Shown: positions 1 through 7,640, counted from the first letter of the stretch. The stretch: DNA of 43,382 nt from Acidobacteriota bacterium (GCA_014894455.1 JADBLN010000028.1:53106-96487); one strand, 5' to 3'. Notes: a model not told the origin generated them from the sequence alone. Made by a program: numbers and translations.

Positions 1-25
1 TAAGCGGCCGACGGCGGGAACTCCC

Positions 26-160
26 TTATTTGGGCTTTGAGGGAGGGGAAATTTTGCGGCCGGGGGCCTTTTTGAGCATACCCGGCTGGCGGGGCGGCGT
101 GGGAATCTGGCGGACCTTCTGCCAGGCGGGTTTCTGGCGGCGGTTGACGGGGTGGGCCAT
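26..160 (-). CDS. Small basic protein, 44 aa, hypothetical
   Basis: An ATG at 158-160 (minus strand) opens a 44-residue frame ending in TAA at 26-28. It starts 9 nt after the stop of the phosphodiesterase gene, with an AGAGG Shine-Dalgarno-like stretch 6 nt before the ATG, so it could be translated from the same mRNA. The peptide is very rich in Lys, Arg and Pro, has no Cys and no membrane segment, and begins MAHPVNRRQKPAW. I do not recognise a family. The composition would suit a nucleic-acid or ribosome-associated peptide, but that is inference. A chance frame in GC-rich DNA is the main alternative. Confidence 0.42.
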   Translation of the reverse strand: MAHPVNRRQKPAWQKVRQIPTPPRQPGMLKKAPGRKISPPSKPK

Positions 161-169
161 GGCGAACCT

Positions 170-652
170 CTAGAGGGTGATGATTTCGGCGGTCCGGGCG
201 GCCGGGTCTAGGAGGGCGACCGTGCTTTTACCCCTGATCCAGCCGCCCGCCTCTCCGGGGTTGATGAGAAGGACCCCGTCCCGGCGCTCGGCCAGGGGCT
301 TGTGGGTGTGTCCGAAGACGATGACGTCGAAGGATTTCGACGCGACCTGCCGGCCGACGTGGGCGTCGAGATGGCAAACGAGGAAACGGAGGCCGGCGTG
401 GGAGAATTTCAGGGGCGCCGTCCGGATCTCGCCCAGCCCCTCGAAGGCCTTGGCCAGGCCGGCCCTCTCGCCGTCGCAGTTGCCGAAGACCGCCTTGACC
501 GGGGCCCGGAGGTTGCGGAGCTCATCGACCGTGAAGGGGGCGACGAAATCGCCGGCGTGGATGACCAGGTCGCAGCCGGCGTCGTTGAACAGGCGTATGG
601 CTTCCCTGACCCGGGTCAGGTTGTCGTGGGAATCGGAGAGGATGCCGATCAT
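170..652 (-). CDS. MJ0936/YfcE-family metallophosphoesterase
   Basis: A 160-residue protein of the calcineurin-like phosphodiesterase superfamily. Metal-binding motifs appear in order: DSHDN near the N-terminus, HAGDF, GNCDGE and, late in the protein, FGHTHKP. This is the standard small single-domain YfcE/MJ0936 layout, whose members hydrolyse phosphodiester bonds with two metal ions; the physiological substrate is unknown. The frame stays open upstream to 742, but the family consensus begins at MIGILSDSHDN, so I place the start at the ATG at 650-652. The longer version would cross a TATAAT-like -10. A small basic frame follows after 9 nt. The gene is divergent from tRNA-Val. Confidence 0.88.
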   Translation of the reverse strand: MIGILSDSHDNLTRVREAIRLFNDAGCDLVIHAGDFVAPFTVDELRNLRAPVKAVFGNCDGERAGLAKAFEGLGEIRTAPLKFSHAGLRFLVCHLDAHVGRQVASKSFDVIVFGHTHKPLAERRDGVLLINPGEAGGWIRGKSTVALLDPAARTAEIITL

Positions 653-674
653 GGTCGTCCGCTTTTCCGCCCCC

Positions 675-704
675 ATTATAGCCGACAGAGCGGCTCGCGG
701 GCCA
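675..704 (-). promoter_or_regulatory. Candidate promoter for the phosphodiesterase gene
   Basis: A perfect TATAAT lies on the minus strand at 675-680, about 22 nt before the ATG at 652. The best -35 candidate (TGGCCC, 699-704) is poor, so the call rests on the -10 alone. Confidence 0.35.
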
Positions 705-728
705 GCCCCGGGAGAATGTCCGGGCGTA

Positions 729-757
729 TTGACAGTTTCCACCGATTTCCTTAATAT
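729..757 (+). promoter_or_regulatory. Sigma70-type promoter for tRNA-Val
   Basis: TTGACA at 729-734, a 17-nt spacer, then TAATAT at 752-757. Transcription would start near 764, about 20 nt before the tRNA. No clear terminator lies between the tRNA and thrS, so this promoter may also feed the thrS-infC operon. Confidence 0.8.
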
Positions 758-782
758 ATAACAGCCTTAAAAAGCGAAAGTT

Positions 783-857
783 AGGCGCGTAGCTCAGTGG
801 GAGAGCGCTTCCCTGACACGGAAGAGGCCGTGGGTTCAATCCCCTCCGCGCCTACCA
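783..857 (+). tRNA. tRNA-Val (anticodon GAC)
   Basis: The cloverleaf folds by eye. The acceptor stem AGGCGCG (783-789) pairs with CGCGCCT (847-853). The anticodon stem CTTCC/GGAAG (808-812/820-824) encloses the loop CTGACAC with anticodon GAC at 815-817. The T-loop is TTCAATC (835-841), and its stem holds one U-U mismatch. The 3' CCA is encoded (855-857). GAC reads valine GUC/GUU codons, and GUC is heavily used in this GC-rich window. Confidence 0.95.
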
Positions 858-876
858 CGAGAATCAAGCGGTCAGA

Positions 877-912
877 ATTCAAGGGGCCGACGGACGTCCG
901 CCGGAATTGAAT
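877..912 (+). promoter_or_regulatory. Leader hairpin between tRNA-Val and thrS
   Basis: An inverted repeat: ATTCAA (877-882) pairs with TTGAAT (907-912), and an inner stem around ACGT has a single mismatch. There is no U-tract, so it is not a classical terminator. It could separate the tRNA 3' end from the thrS message or regulate thrS. The function is inferred from position only. Confidence 0.4.
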
Positions 913-946
913 CGTCCGCCCTTGTGAACCACAGCGGTCAAAGAGA

Positions 947-2707
947 ATGAGTGACGAAACCGGTATGACAATCGACGTCCTGAGGCACAGCGCCGCGCAC
1001 CTCCTGGCCCACGCCGTTCTGGATCTCTACCCCGAGACCAAGACCGGCATCGGGCCGGCCGTCGAAACCGGCTTCTATTACGATTTCCTTCGGGAGAAGG
1101 CCTTCACGCCCGAGGACCTGGAAGCCATCGAGAAGCGGATGAAGGAGATCGCCCGGGAAAACGTCCCCGTCGAGCGGCTCGTCCTGACAAAAGAAGAAGC
1201 CGTCCGGATGTTCGAGGAGAAGAAGCAAGATCTCAAGGTCGAGCTCATCCGGGAGAAAGGCGGCGTGACCGTGACCGTCTATCGGCAGGGGCCGTTCGCC
1301 GACTTCTGCCTCGGCCCGCACGTGCCCGCGACCGGCGCCCTCCAGCACGTCAAGCTGCTCTCGGTGTCGGGGGCCTACTGGAAGGGCGACGAGCGGGGCC
1401 CGCAGATGCAGCGGATCTACGGAACGGTCTCTTTCTCCAAGAAGGAGCTCGAAGACCACCTGCGCCTGCTCGAAGAGGCCAAGAAGCGCGACCACCGCCG
1501 CCTCGGCGCGGAGCTCGACCTCTTCAGCACCAACGACGAACTGGGCGGCGGCCTCATCCTCTGGCATCCCAAGGGCGCGCGCGTCCGGGCCGTCATCGAG
1601 CAGCACTGGCGGGAACGCCACTGGGCCGGCGGCTACGACATCCTGTTCACTCCCCACATCGGGCGGGCGGCCCTCTGGCAGACCTCGGGCCACCTCGGCT
1701 TCTATAAAGACAGCATGTATTCGCCGATGGACATCGACGACCAGGCCTACTACCTGAAACCGATGAACTGCCCCTTCCACATCCTGATCTACAAGTCCCG
1801 GATGCGCTCGTACCGGGACCTGCCCCTGCGCTGGGCCGAGCTCGGCACCGTTTACCGCTACGAGAGGAGCGGCACGCTCCACGGCCTGCTCCGCGTCCGC
1901 GGCTTCACCCAGGACGACGCCCACATCATCTGCACCCCGGGGCAGATCGACGAAGAGATCCTCCGGGTCCTCGATTTCTCGGTCTCCATCCTGGCCGACT
2001 TCGGCTTCACCGACAACAAGATCGAGTTGTCGGTGCGCGACCCGAAGAACCCAACCAAATACTGCGGCACGGACGACCTCTGGCGCCGGGCCGAGGCGTC
2101 GCTCGTTAAGGCCCTCGAAACCCGGGGCCACGCCTACGAGCGGATGGAGGGCGAGGCCGTCTTCTACGGCCCCAAGATCGACATCAAGATCAAGGACGCC
2201 CTCGGCCGGTTCTGGCAGTGCACGACCATCCAGTTCGATTTCAACATGTCGGAGCGCTTCGACATGACCTTCGTCGGCGAGGACGGCAAGGAGCACCGGC
2301 CCTACATGGTCCACCGGGCCCTGCTCGGTTCCCTGGAGCGGTTCTTCGGCGTCCTCATCGAACACTACAACGGGAGCTTTCCCCTCTGGCTCGCCCCCGT
2401 CCAGGCCGTCGTCCTGCCGATCGCCGAGCGCCACGAAGACTATGCCCGGTCCCTCGACCGCATGCTCCAGGCGAACGGCCTGCGGTCGGCGGTCGACCTC
2501 AGCCGAGAGAAGGTCGGCAAGAAGATCCGCGAGGCGGAGGTCCAGAAGATCCCGCTCATCCTGGTCGTCGGCGACAAGGAGGTCGAGCGCCGGAGCGCCG
2601 CCCTCCGCGTCCACGGCCAGGGGGACAAGGGCGAAGTGGACGTCGCCCTTTTCCTTGAAAAAGCCAAGGAATTCAATCAAAATAAAAATTTAACCGTGAA
2701 TTTCTAG
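947..2707 (+). CDS. thrS: Threonyl-tRNA synthetase lacking the TGS domain
   Basis: ThrRS charges tRNA-Thr and edits mischarged Ser. The 586-residue product starts almost directly at the editing domain. HSAAH (H14, H18) and DFC (D119, C121) with H125 match the editing-site residues. The class II catalytic core follows: zinc ligands C275, H326 and H456, motif 2 around RYERSGTLHGLLRVRGF, and motif 3 around HRALLGSLERFFG. A C-terminal anticodon-binding domain completes it. The usual N-terminal TGS domain of about 60 residues is absent, and an in-frame TGA at 908-910 rules out an upstream extension. Typical ThrRS is about 640 aa. The gene heads the translation operon and is followed at once by the infC Shine-Dalgarno. 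Confidence 0.97.
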   Translation: MSDETGMTIDVLRHSAAHLLAHAVLDLYPETKTGIGPAVETGFYYDFLREKAFTPEDLEAIEKRMKEIARENVPVERLVLTKEEAVRMFEEKKQDLKVELIREKGGVTVTVYRQGPFADFCLGPHVPATGALQHVKLLSVSGAYWKGDERGPQMQRIYGTVSFSKKELEDHLRLLEEAKKRDHRRLGAELDLFSTNDELGGGLILWHPKGARVRAVIEQHWRERHWAGGYDILFTPHIGRAALWQTSGHLGFYKDSMYSPMDIDDQAYYLKPMNCPFHILIYKSRMRSYRDLPLRWAELGTVYRYERSGTLHGLLRVRGFTQDDAHIICTPGQIDEEILRVLDFSVSILADFGFTDNKIELSVRDPKNPTKYCGTDDLWRRAEASLVKALETRGHAYERMEGEAVFYGPKIDIKIKDALGRFWQCTTIQFDFNMSERFDMTFVGEDGKEHRPYMVHRALLGSLERFFGVLIEHYNGSFPLWLAPVQAVVLPIAERHEDYARSLDRMLQANGLRSAVDLSREKVGKKIREAEVQKIPLILVVGDKEVERRSAALRVHGQGDKGEVDVALFLEKAKEFNQNKNLTVNF

Positions 2708-2713
2708 AGGAGG
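2706..2713 (+). promoter_or_regulatory. Shine-Dalgarno that fixes the infC AUU start
   Basis: AGAGGAGG at 2706-2713 overlaps the thrS stop. It lies 6 nt before an ATT codon at 2720-2722 that is in frame with IF-3. The first in-frame ATG, at 2783, has no comparable site. Confidence 0.8.
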
Positions 2714-2719
2714 ACCGAC

Positions 2720-3361
2720 ATTTTCAAGAGACACTCTTATTATCCTGCGGTCGCCAAGGCCAAGCCCCACCGGACGAACGAGATGATCGGAGCGAAGGAG
2801 GTCCGGGTCATCGACGAGGAGAAAAACGCCCTCGGCGTCCTGCCCACGAGTCAGGCCATTCAGATGGCCCGTGAGCGGGGCCTCGATCTCGTCGAGATCG
2901 CGCCCACGGCCCAGCCCCCCGTCTGCAAGATCACGGACTACGGCAAGTTCCTGTACGAGGAGCACAAGAAGGACCACGAGGCCAAAAGGCACCAGAAGCA
3001 GATCCAGATCAAGGAGATCAAGTTCCGCCCCAAGATCAGCGTCCACGACTACGACTTCAAGATGAAGCACGTCAAGCGCTTCCTCGGGGAAGGCGACAAG
3101 GTCAAGATCACCGTCATGCTGCGCGGCCGCGAAAAGCAGAAGCCGGAGCTCGGATATCAGGTCCTCGACAGGGTTCTTGCCGATGTGAAAGAGATGGCGA
3201 CTCAGGACGGTTCGGCCCGGAAGCAGGATTGGGCCGTTTCCGCTCTGCTGGTCCCCACGAAGTTAGGAGGAAAAGATGCCAAAGTTAAAAACCCACAAGG
3301 GAGCGCAAAAGAGGTTCAAGGTCACGGCGAAGAAAAAATTTCTCCACGCCCAGGCGAATAA
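2720..3361 (+). CDS. infC: Translation initiation factor IF-3, AUU start
   Basis: IF-3 binds the 30S subunit, keeps subunits apart and proofreads start codons. From the ATT at 2720 the product is 213 aa. It includes the N-terminal RTNEMI-EVRVID segment conserved in the family, which an ATG start at 2783 would cut. The linker [11 protein letters not shown] and the C-domain segments [10 protein letters not shown] and [12 protein letters not shown] are clear. Rare AUU starts on infC are well known and underlie IF-3 autoregulation. The family core ends near LLVPTK (about 3262), but the frame runs on for 31 residues, overlapping the first 86 nt of rpmI in another frame. One base fewer in the CCCC run at 3253-3256 would instead stop it at TAG 3264-3266, just before the rpmI Shine-Dalgarno. 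Confidence 0.9.
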   Translation: MFKRHSYYPAVAKAKPHRTNEMIGAKEVRVIDEEKNALGVLPTSQAIQMARERGLDLVEIAPTAQPPVCKITDYGKFLYEEHKKDHEAKRHQKQIQIKEIKFRPKISVHDYDFKMKHVKRFLGEGDKVKITVMLRGREKQKPELGYQVLDRVLADVKEMATQDGSARKQDWAVSALLVPTKLGGKDAKVKNPQGSAKEVQGHGEEKISPRPGE

Positions 3362-3476
3362 AAGCCACATCCTGACCAAGAAGGCCTCCAAGCGCAAGCG
3401 GCACCTGGGCAAGAAGGCCGTCGCCAGCCCGGCCGACCGCAAGGCCCTCAAGACCATGCTCCCGTACGAGATGTAA
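3276..3476 (+). CDS. rpmI: 50S ribosomal protein L35
   Basis: A 66-residue, highly basic protein beginning [14 protein letters not shown], the L35 signature, with the conserved [15 protein letters not shown] stretch. L35 is a small protein of the large ribosomal subunit. The AGGAGG before the ATG sits inside the IF-3 reading frame, so rpmI translation is likely coupled to infC. It lies in the conserved infC-rpmI-rplT cluster. The length is normal for the family. Confidence 0.95.
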   Translation: MPKLKTHKGAQKRFKVTAKKKFLHAQANKSHILTKKASKRKRHLGKKAVASPADRKALKTMLPYEM

Positions 3477-3503
3477 AAGCGCCCCGCGCGCAAGGAGACG
3501 ACC

Positions 3504-3860
3504 ATGCCACGCGTCAAACGCAGCACCAAGAGACGAGACCGGCGAAAGAAAGTCCTCGGCCTGGCCAAGGGATACTTCGGCGCTAAAAGCCGCAACTACC
3601 GCATCGCCAAAGAGGCGGTCGAGAAATCCCTGCTTTACGCCTACCGCGACCGGCGGGCCAAAAAACGTGATTTCCGCAGCCTCTGGATCGTCCGGATCAA
3701 GGCGGCGGCCATCATCAACGGGACCTCCTACAGCCGATTCATCCGGGGCCTGAAGACTCTCGGCATCGCCCTGGACCGCAAGATCCTGGCCGAACTGGCC
3801 GTCAACGCCCCCGAAACGTTCGCCCACCTGGCCCGCAAGGCGAAAGACACAGCGGCCTAG
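3504..3860 (+). CDS. rplT: 50S ribosomal protein L20
   Basis: A 118-residue protein starting [18 protein letters not shown], followed by the L20 segments [19 protein letters not shown] and [10 protein letters not shown]20 binds 23S rRNA early in 50S assembly; in other bacteria it represses the infC-rpmI-rplT mRNA. AAGGAG lies 8 nt upstream of the ATG. The length matches the family. The gene is third in the canonical cluster and is followed after 9 nt by pheS. No L20-binding leader structure could be confirmed by eye. Confidence 0.96.
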   Translation: MPRVKRSTKRRDRRKKVLGLAKGYFGAKSRNYRIAKEAVEKSLLYAYRDRRAKKRDFRSLWIVRIKAAAIINGTSYSRFIRGLKTLGIALDRKILAELAVNAPETFAHLARKAKDTAA

Positions 3861-3869
3861 CTGCCGGAG

Positions 3870-4922
3870 ATGGCGGATCTCAAGGACCGGGTCGAAGGTC
3901 TCCGGAAGGCGTTCGAGGCGGAGGCCCTCAAGGTCGGCGACGCGAAATCGCTCGAAGAGCTCCGGACCGCCTTCCTTGGCCGTAAGAAAGGCCACGTCAC
4001 CCTTCTGTTCGAGGACCTCAAGACCGTACCGGCCGAAGGCAAACGCGAAGCCGGGCGTTTGATCAACGAGCTCAAGGAATCCGTTACGGTCCGTCTTGAT
4101 GCCATCGAGGGACAGCTTAGCCTAGCCTGGCCGTCCGTATCCGGGACATCCGCGGAGGCCAAGCTCGACCTGACCCTCCCCGGCCGGAAAAAATACGTCG
4201 GGGCCGCCCACCCGCTCGTCCTCTTCCAGCAGGAGATCGAGAACGTCTTCCTTGGGATGGGCTTCACCATCGAGGAGGGGCCGGAGATCGAGACCGATTA
4301 CTACAATTTCGAGGCCCTCAATTTCCCGCCCCACCACCCGGCCCGGGACAGCTGGGACACGCTCTACATCAAGGACGACCTGCTCCTGCGGACGCACACG
4401 TCGCCCGTCCAGATCCGGGTCATGGAAAAGAAGAAGCCGCCCATCCGGATCATCATCCCCGGCCGGGTCTTCCGCCGGGAGACGCCCGACCCGACGCACC
4501 TGCCGATGTTCATGCAGATCGAAGGCCTCGTCGTCGACGAGGGCGCCACCTTCGCCCATCTCAAGGGCACGCTGGAGTACTTCATCCGGGCCCTGTTCGG
4601 CGAGAAGATCAAGGTCCGCTTCCGGCCGAGCTTCTTCCCCTTCACCGAGCCCTCGGCCGAGGTCGACATCGAGTGCATCGTCTGCGGCGGCCAGGACAAG
4701 TCCTGCCGGGTCTGCAGCGGGACGGGCTGGAAAGAGATCCTCGGTTCGGGCATGGTCGACCCCCAGGTCCTCAAGAACGTCAACATCGACCCGGAAAAAT
4801 ATTCCGGCTGGGCCTTCGGACTGGGCATCGACCGGACGGCCATGTTCGCTTACGGCATCACCGAGATGCGGCATTTCTACGAGAACGACCTGAGGTTCAT
4901 CAGGCAATTCGGGGCGAAATGA
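3870..4922 (+). CDS. pheS: Phenylalanyl-tRNA synthetase alpha subunit
   Basis: Catalytic subunit of the alpha2-beta2 PheRS, 350 aa. An N-terminal coiled-coil arm (about 1-90) is followed by the class II aminoacylation domain. Motif 2 is seen around FRRETPDPTHLPMF, and motif 3 as GWAFGLGIDRTAM near the C-terminus. A CxxC...CxxC cluster (CIVCGG and CRVCSG) within the catalytic domain is common in bacterial PheS. The ATG at 3870 lies 9 nt after rplT. The stop TGA overlaps the pheT ATG (ATGA at 4919-4922), implying translational coupling and balanced subunit synthesis. Confidence 0.96.
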   Translation: MADLKDRVEGLRKAFEAEALKVGDAKSLEELRTAFLGRKKGHVTLLFEDLKTVPAEGKREAGRLINELKESVTVRLDAIEGQLSLAWPSVSGTSAEAKLDLTLPGRKKYVGAAHPLVLFQQEIENVFLGMGFTIEEGPEIETDYYNFEALNFPPHHPARDSWDTLYIKDDLLLRTHTSPVQIRVMEKKKPPIRIIIPGRVFRRETPDPTHLPMFMQIEGLVVDEGATFAHLKGTLEYFIRALFGEKIKVRFRPSFFPFTEPSAEVDIECIVCGGQDKSCRVCSGTGWKEILGSGMVDPQVLKNVNIDPEKYSGWAFGLGIDRTAMFAYGITEMRHFYENDLRFIRQFGAK

Positions 4923-6991
4923 AGATCAGCCTGGACTGGATCCGCGAATTCGTCACGGTGGACATCCCCCGCCAGGAGCTCCTCGACAGGCTGACCATGA
5001 TCGGCCTCGTCGCCGACACGGTCGAGGAGAGGGACGGGGATGCGGTCCTCGACCTCGAGACCTACGCCAACCGGCCGGACACGCTCGGCCATCTCGGCGT
5101 CGCCCGGGAGATCGGGGCCATGCTCGAACTTTCGCTCAAAGAGAAGAGCTGGCCGCTCGCCGAGCTCCCCCAGGCCACGACGGAGATCGCCGACGTCCAG
5201 ATCTCGAGCGAAAACCTTTGCCCCCGTTACTGCGGCCTCGTCGTCCGGGACGTCCCGGTCGGTCCGTCGCCCGACTGGCTGAGGCGCCGGGTCGAGGCCA
5301 TGGGCCTCCGGCCGATCAACAACGTCGTCGACGTCTCGAACTACGTGCTCTTTGCCACGGCCCAGCCCATCCATACCTTCGATTTTGGAAAGATCGGCGG
5401 CGGCAAGATCGTCGTCCGCAAGGCGAAAAGGGGAGAGACCCTGAAGGACCTGGACGGCCGAACGCTCGAGCTCGCGGCCGACATGCTGGTCATCGCCGAC
5501 GAGTCCCGGCCGGTGGCCCTGGCCGGCGTCATCGGTGGCGAGGCCTCCGGCATCACCGACGCGACCCGGGACGTCTTCATCGAAAGCGCCAATTTCGACC
5601 CGGTCTCAATCCGCAAGACGGCCAAGAAACTGGGCCTCTCGACTGACGCCTCCTACCGTTTCGAGCGGGGGGCGGATGTCGGCTTCGCGCCGCAGGCCGC
5701 GCTCATGGCGGCGTCGCTCCTGACGCAGATGGGCGGCCAGGCCTCAAGGGGCCTCATCGACGTCTACCCGAAGCCTCACAAGCCCAAGTCCGTGCGGCTC
5801 CGCCTGCGGCGGATCGCCGAACTGCTGGGCGTCGACGTTCCCGAAAGCTTCGTCGTCGAAGTCCTGGGGCGCCTGGGCTTCCGCGTCGAGGCCGCTCACA
5901 AGGGCTCCTGGCGGGTGGAGGTCCCCACTTTCCGGGTGGACGTCGGGCGGGAAGCGGACCTCATCGAAGAGGTCGCCCGCTTCTACGGATACGACCGGAT
6001 CCCCTCGGAATTCTCGCCGGTCCGTTCGTTCGACTTGAGCGTCAACAGGAAGAGGGAACGTCTCGGGAGGATCCGACAGACTCTGCTTGGCCAGGGCTTC
6101 GACGAGGTCATAAACTGGAGTTTCGCCGACCCGGAACGGGAAGCGGCGGCGGGGAGCGGCCTCCAGCCCGTGGACGTCCAGAACCCCATCTCGAGCCGGG
6201 CGTCCGTGCTGCGCACGACCCTCGTTCCGGGACTTCTCGAGAACGCGGCCTGGAACCTCAACCGGGGACTCGAGGGGGTCCACGTCTTCGAGTTGGGGAA
6301 CGTCTTTTACTGGGAGGGAGAAAAGCACCGCGAGGAGCTCCGCCTCGGCCTCGTCTCGACCGGGCTCCTGCCCGGGGCCGGCTGGACTTCGGGCCCGGCG
6401 GAGACCGATTTCTACGTCCTCAAGGGCGCCCTCGAGGCGTTGATGGAGGCGCTCCGCTTCGAGCCCTTCGCGTTCGAAGAGAGGGACCACGCCTATTTCG
6501 AGGAGGGCCGGGCGCTGGCGCTCCTGTACAAGGGCCAGCCCGTCGGTTGTCTTGGCATCCTCCGGAAGTCGCTCGCCGCCGCGGCGTCGGTCGACCGGAC
6601 CGTTTTCGCCGCCGAGATCGACCTCACCGGCCTGTTCGAGAAGACGCCGAAGCCGTTCCAATACGCGCCTGTCCCGAGATTTCCCGGAGTCAGCCGCGAC
6701 CTGTCGTTCCTCCTGGACAGGGGCGTCGCCTATCAGGAGATCGGCAAGGTCCTGGCCAAGCTGAATCTGCCCCTCCTCGAGGGGTTCGAGCTTCGGGACC
6801 GGTTCAGCGGCCCGTCCATCCCCGCGGACAAGGTCAGCCTGACCGTCCGCTTCCGCTTCCGGCATCCCCAGAGGACGCTCGTGGCCGAGGAAGTGGACCG
6901 CGTCGAACAGGACATCGTCGGCCACCTGAGGTCCGCCATGAACATCCAACTGAGGGAGGGAAAAATTGACAACCGAACTAGAGCGAATTAA
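4919..6991 (+). CDS. pheT: Phenylalanyl-tRNA synthetase beta subunit, short form without OB-fold domain
   Basis: The beta subunit of PheRS edits Tyr-tRNA-Phe and binds tRNA. This product is 690 aa, against about 800 in typical bacteria. The N-terminal B1 strand (MKISLDWIREFVTV) runs directly from GLVADTVEERDGD into LDLETYANRPDTLGHLGVARE. The roughly 110-residue OB-fold tRNA-binding domain normally lying between is missing. The B3/B4 editing region (INNVVDVSNYVLF), B5 (FYGYDRIP) and the C-terminal ferredoxin-like anticodon-binding domain (VPRFPGVSRDLSF onward) are intact. The start at 4919 is chosen because it matches the family N-terminus and overlaps the pheS stop; the frame upstream of it is open but only shadows pheS. 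Confidence 0.94.
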   Translation: MKISLDWIREFVTVDIPRQELLDRLTMIGLVADTVEERDGDAVLDLETYANRPDTLGHLGVAREIGAMLELSLKEKSWPLAELPQATTEIADVQISSENLCPRYCGLVVRDVPVGPSPDWLRRRVEAMGLRPINNVVDVSNYVLFATAQPIHTFDFGKIGGGKIVVRKAKRGETLKDLDGRTLELAADMLVIADESRPVALAGVIGGEASGITDATRDVFIESANFDPVSIRKTAKKLGLSTDASYRFERGADVGFAPQAALMAASLLTQMGGQASRGLIDVYPKPHKPKSVRLRLRRIAELLGVDVPESFVVEVLGRLGFRVEAAHKGSWRVEVPTFRVDVGREADLIEEVARFYGYDRIPSEFSPVRSFDLSVNRKRERLGRIRQTLLGQGFDEVINWSFADPEREAAAGSGLQPVDVQNPISSRASVLRTTLVPGLLENAAWNLNRGLEGVHVFELGNVFYWEGEKHREELRLGLVSTGLLPGAGWTSGPAETDFYVLKGALEALMEALRFEPFAFEERDHAYFEEGRALALLYKGQPVGCLGILRKSLAAAASVDRTVFAAEIDLTGLFEKTPKPFQYAPVPRFPGVSRDLSFLLDRGVAYQEIGKVLAKLNLPLLEGFELRDRFSGPSIPADKVSLTVRFRFRHPQRTLVAEEVDRVEQDIVGHLRSAMNIQLREGKIDNRTRAN

Positions 6992-7226
6992 AATACTGGA
7001 AGGGAAGATCGGACAGGTCGTCGACCACGTTCACAAGCTCTCGACCGAGAACGAGAAGCTGAGGCAGCAGCTCAAGGAGTTTCGGACGGAAAAGAAGGAA
7101 TTCGAGGAAAGCACTCGCAAGATCGCCCGCATGGACGATGAGATGAAGAAGTTCGAGGGCGAACGGGACATCATCAAGGGGAAGATCGAAGCCATTATCG
7201 GGCAGATCGATCAGCTTGGGTTATGA
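6966..7226 (+). CDS. Small coiled-coil protein, ZapB-like
   Basis: An 86-residue, nearly all-helical, charged protein with heptad pattern throughout (KLSTENEKLRQQLKEFRTEKKE). It has no membrane segment. The start is TTG at 6966 with GAGGGAGGG just upstream, overlapping the pheT end by 26 nt. It precedes zapA by a 4-nt overlap. ZapB proteins are short antiparallel coiled coils that bridge ZapA and the chromosome at the division ring, so the size, coiled coil and zapA neighbour support a ZapB-like role. Coiled coils are weak evidence of homology, so I give no symbol. Confidence 0.75.
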   Translation: MTTELERIKILEGKIGQVVDHVHKLSTENEKLRQQLKEFRTEKKEFEESTRKIARMDDEMKKFEGERDIIKGKIEAIIGQIDQLGL

Positions 7227-7552
7227 CCGAAAAAATCCTCGAGATCGAAATCTTCGGACAACGCTACAAGATCTGCGTCAAAGGAGAAGAGGATGAGAAA
7301 TATATCGGCCACCTGACTTCGCTCGTTGATCAGAAGATGCACGAAGTGGCTGTGAAATCAAAGTCCGCGGACACGACCAAGATCGCCGTCCTGGCGGCCT
7401 TGAACATCGCGGACGAATTGTTCCTGAGCCAGAAGAAGCTCGATCAAGTGAACGAGGCCCTTGGCCACATGGAGACGGAGATCGAAAGTTTGGAGGTTCA
7501 TCTCTTCACAGATGAAAACACATACACGGACGCCGATAAATCACCTTCGTGA
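7223..7552 (+). CDS. zapA: Cell division protein ZapA
   Basis: A 109-residue protein with the ZapA layout: an N-terminal beta-rich head (ILEIEIFGQRYKI), the segment SLVDQKMHEVA, then TTKIAVLAALNIADELF and a long coiled coil. ZapA tetramers crosslink FtsZ filaments at the Z-ring. The start overlaps the preceding small coiled-coil gene (ATGA at 7223-7226). The last 15 or so residues (DENTYTDADKSPS) are a polar tail. The zapA-rny order recurs in many diderm bacteria. Confidence 0.9.
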   Translation: MTEKILEIEIFGQRYKICVKGEEDEKYIGHLTSLVDQKMHEVAVKSKSADTTKIAVLAALNIADELFLSQKKLDQVNEALGHMETEIESLEVHLFTDENTYTDADKSPS

Positions 7553-7558
7553 CGGGCA

Positions 7559-7610
7559 GGCCGCGCGCGGCCGGCTCGCCGGCCGGGCGGACCCCGGGTC
7601 CGGCCCCGGC
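7559..7610 (+). other. GC-rich inverted repeats after zapA
   Basis: A 14-bp perfect palindrome GGCCGCGCGCGGCC (7559-7572) is followed by a second hairpin centred on GGACCC/GGGTCC (7589-7601), with outer arms reaching about 7579-7610. No U-tract follows, so an intrinsic terminator is not supported. The structures may be a processing or pausing site between the division and RNA-decay genes. Confidence 0.5.
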
Positions 7611-7640
7611 ACTTGACGCCTCCTTAATCTTTCCTCGCGT

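Noticed and set aside
858-946. T-box leader before thrS
   Set aside because: No specifier or antiterminator T-box motif is visible, and the gap is far too short.
938-2680. 580-codon open frame antisense to thrS, and many other long antisense frames (for example 11524-13767 and 25592-26962)
   Set aside because: Third-position GC bias leaves mirror frames open. Their translations are Asp/Val/Leu/Arg-rich shadows without motifs, while the sense genes are unmistakable.
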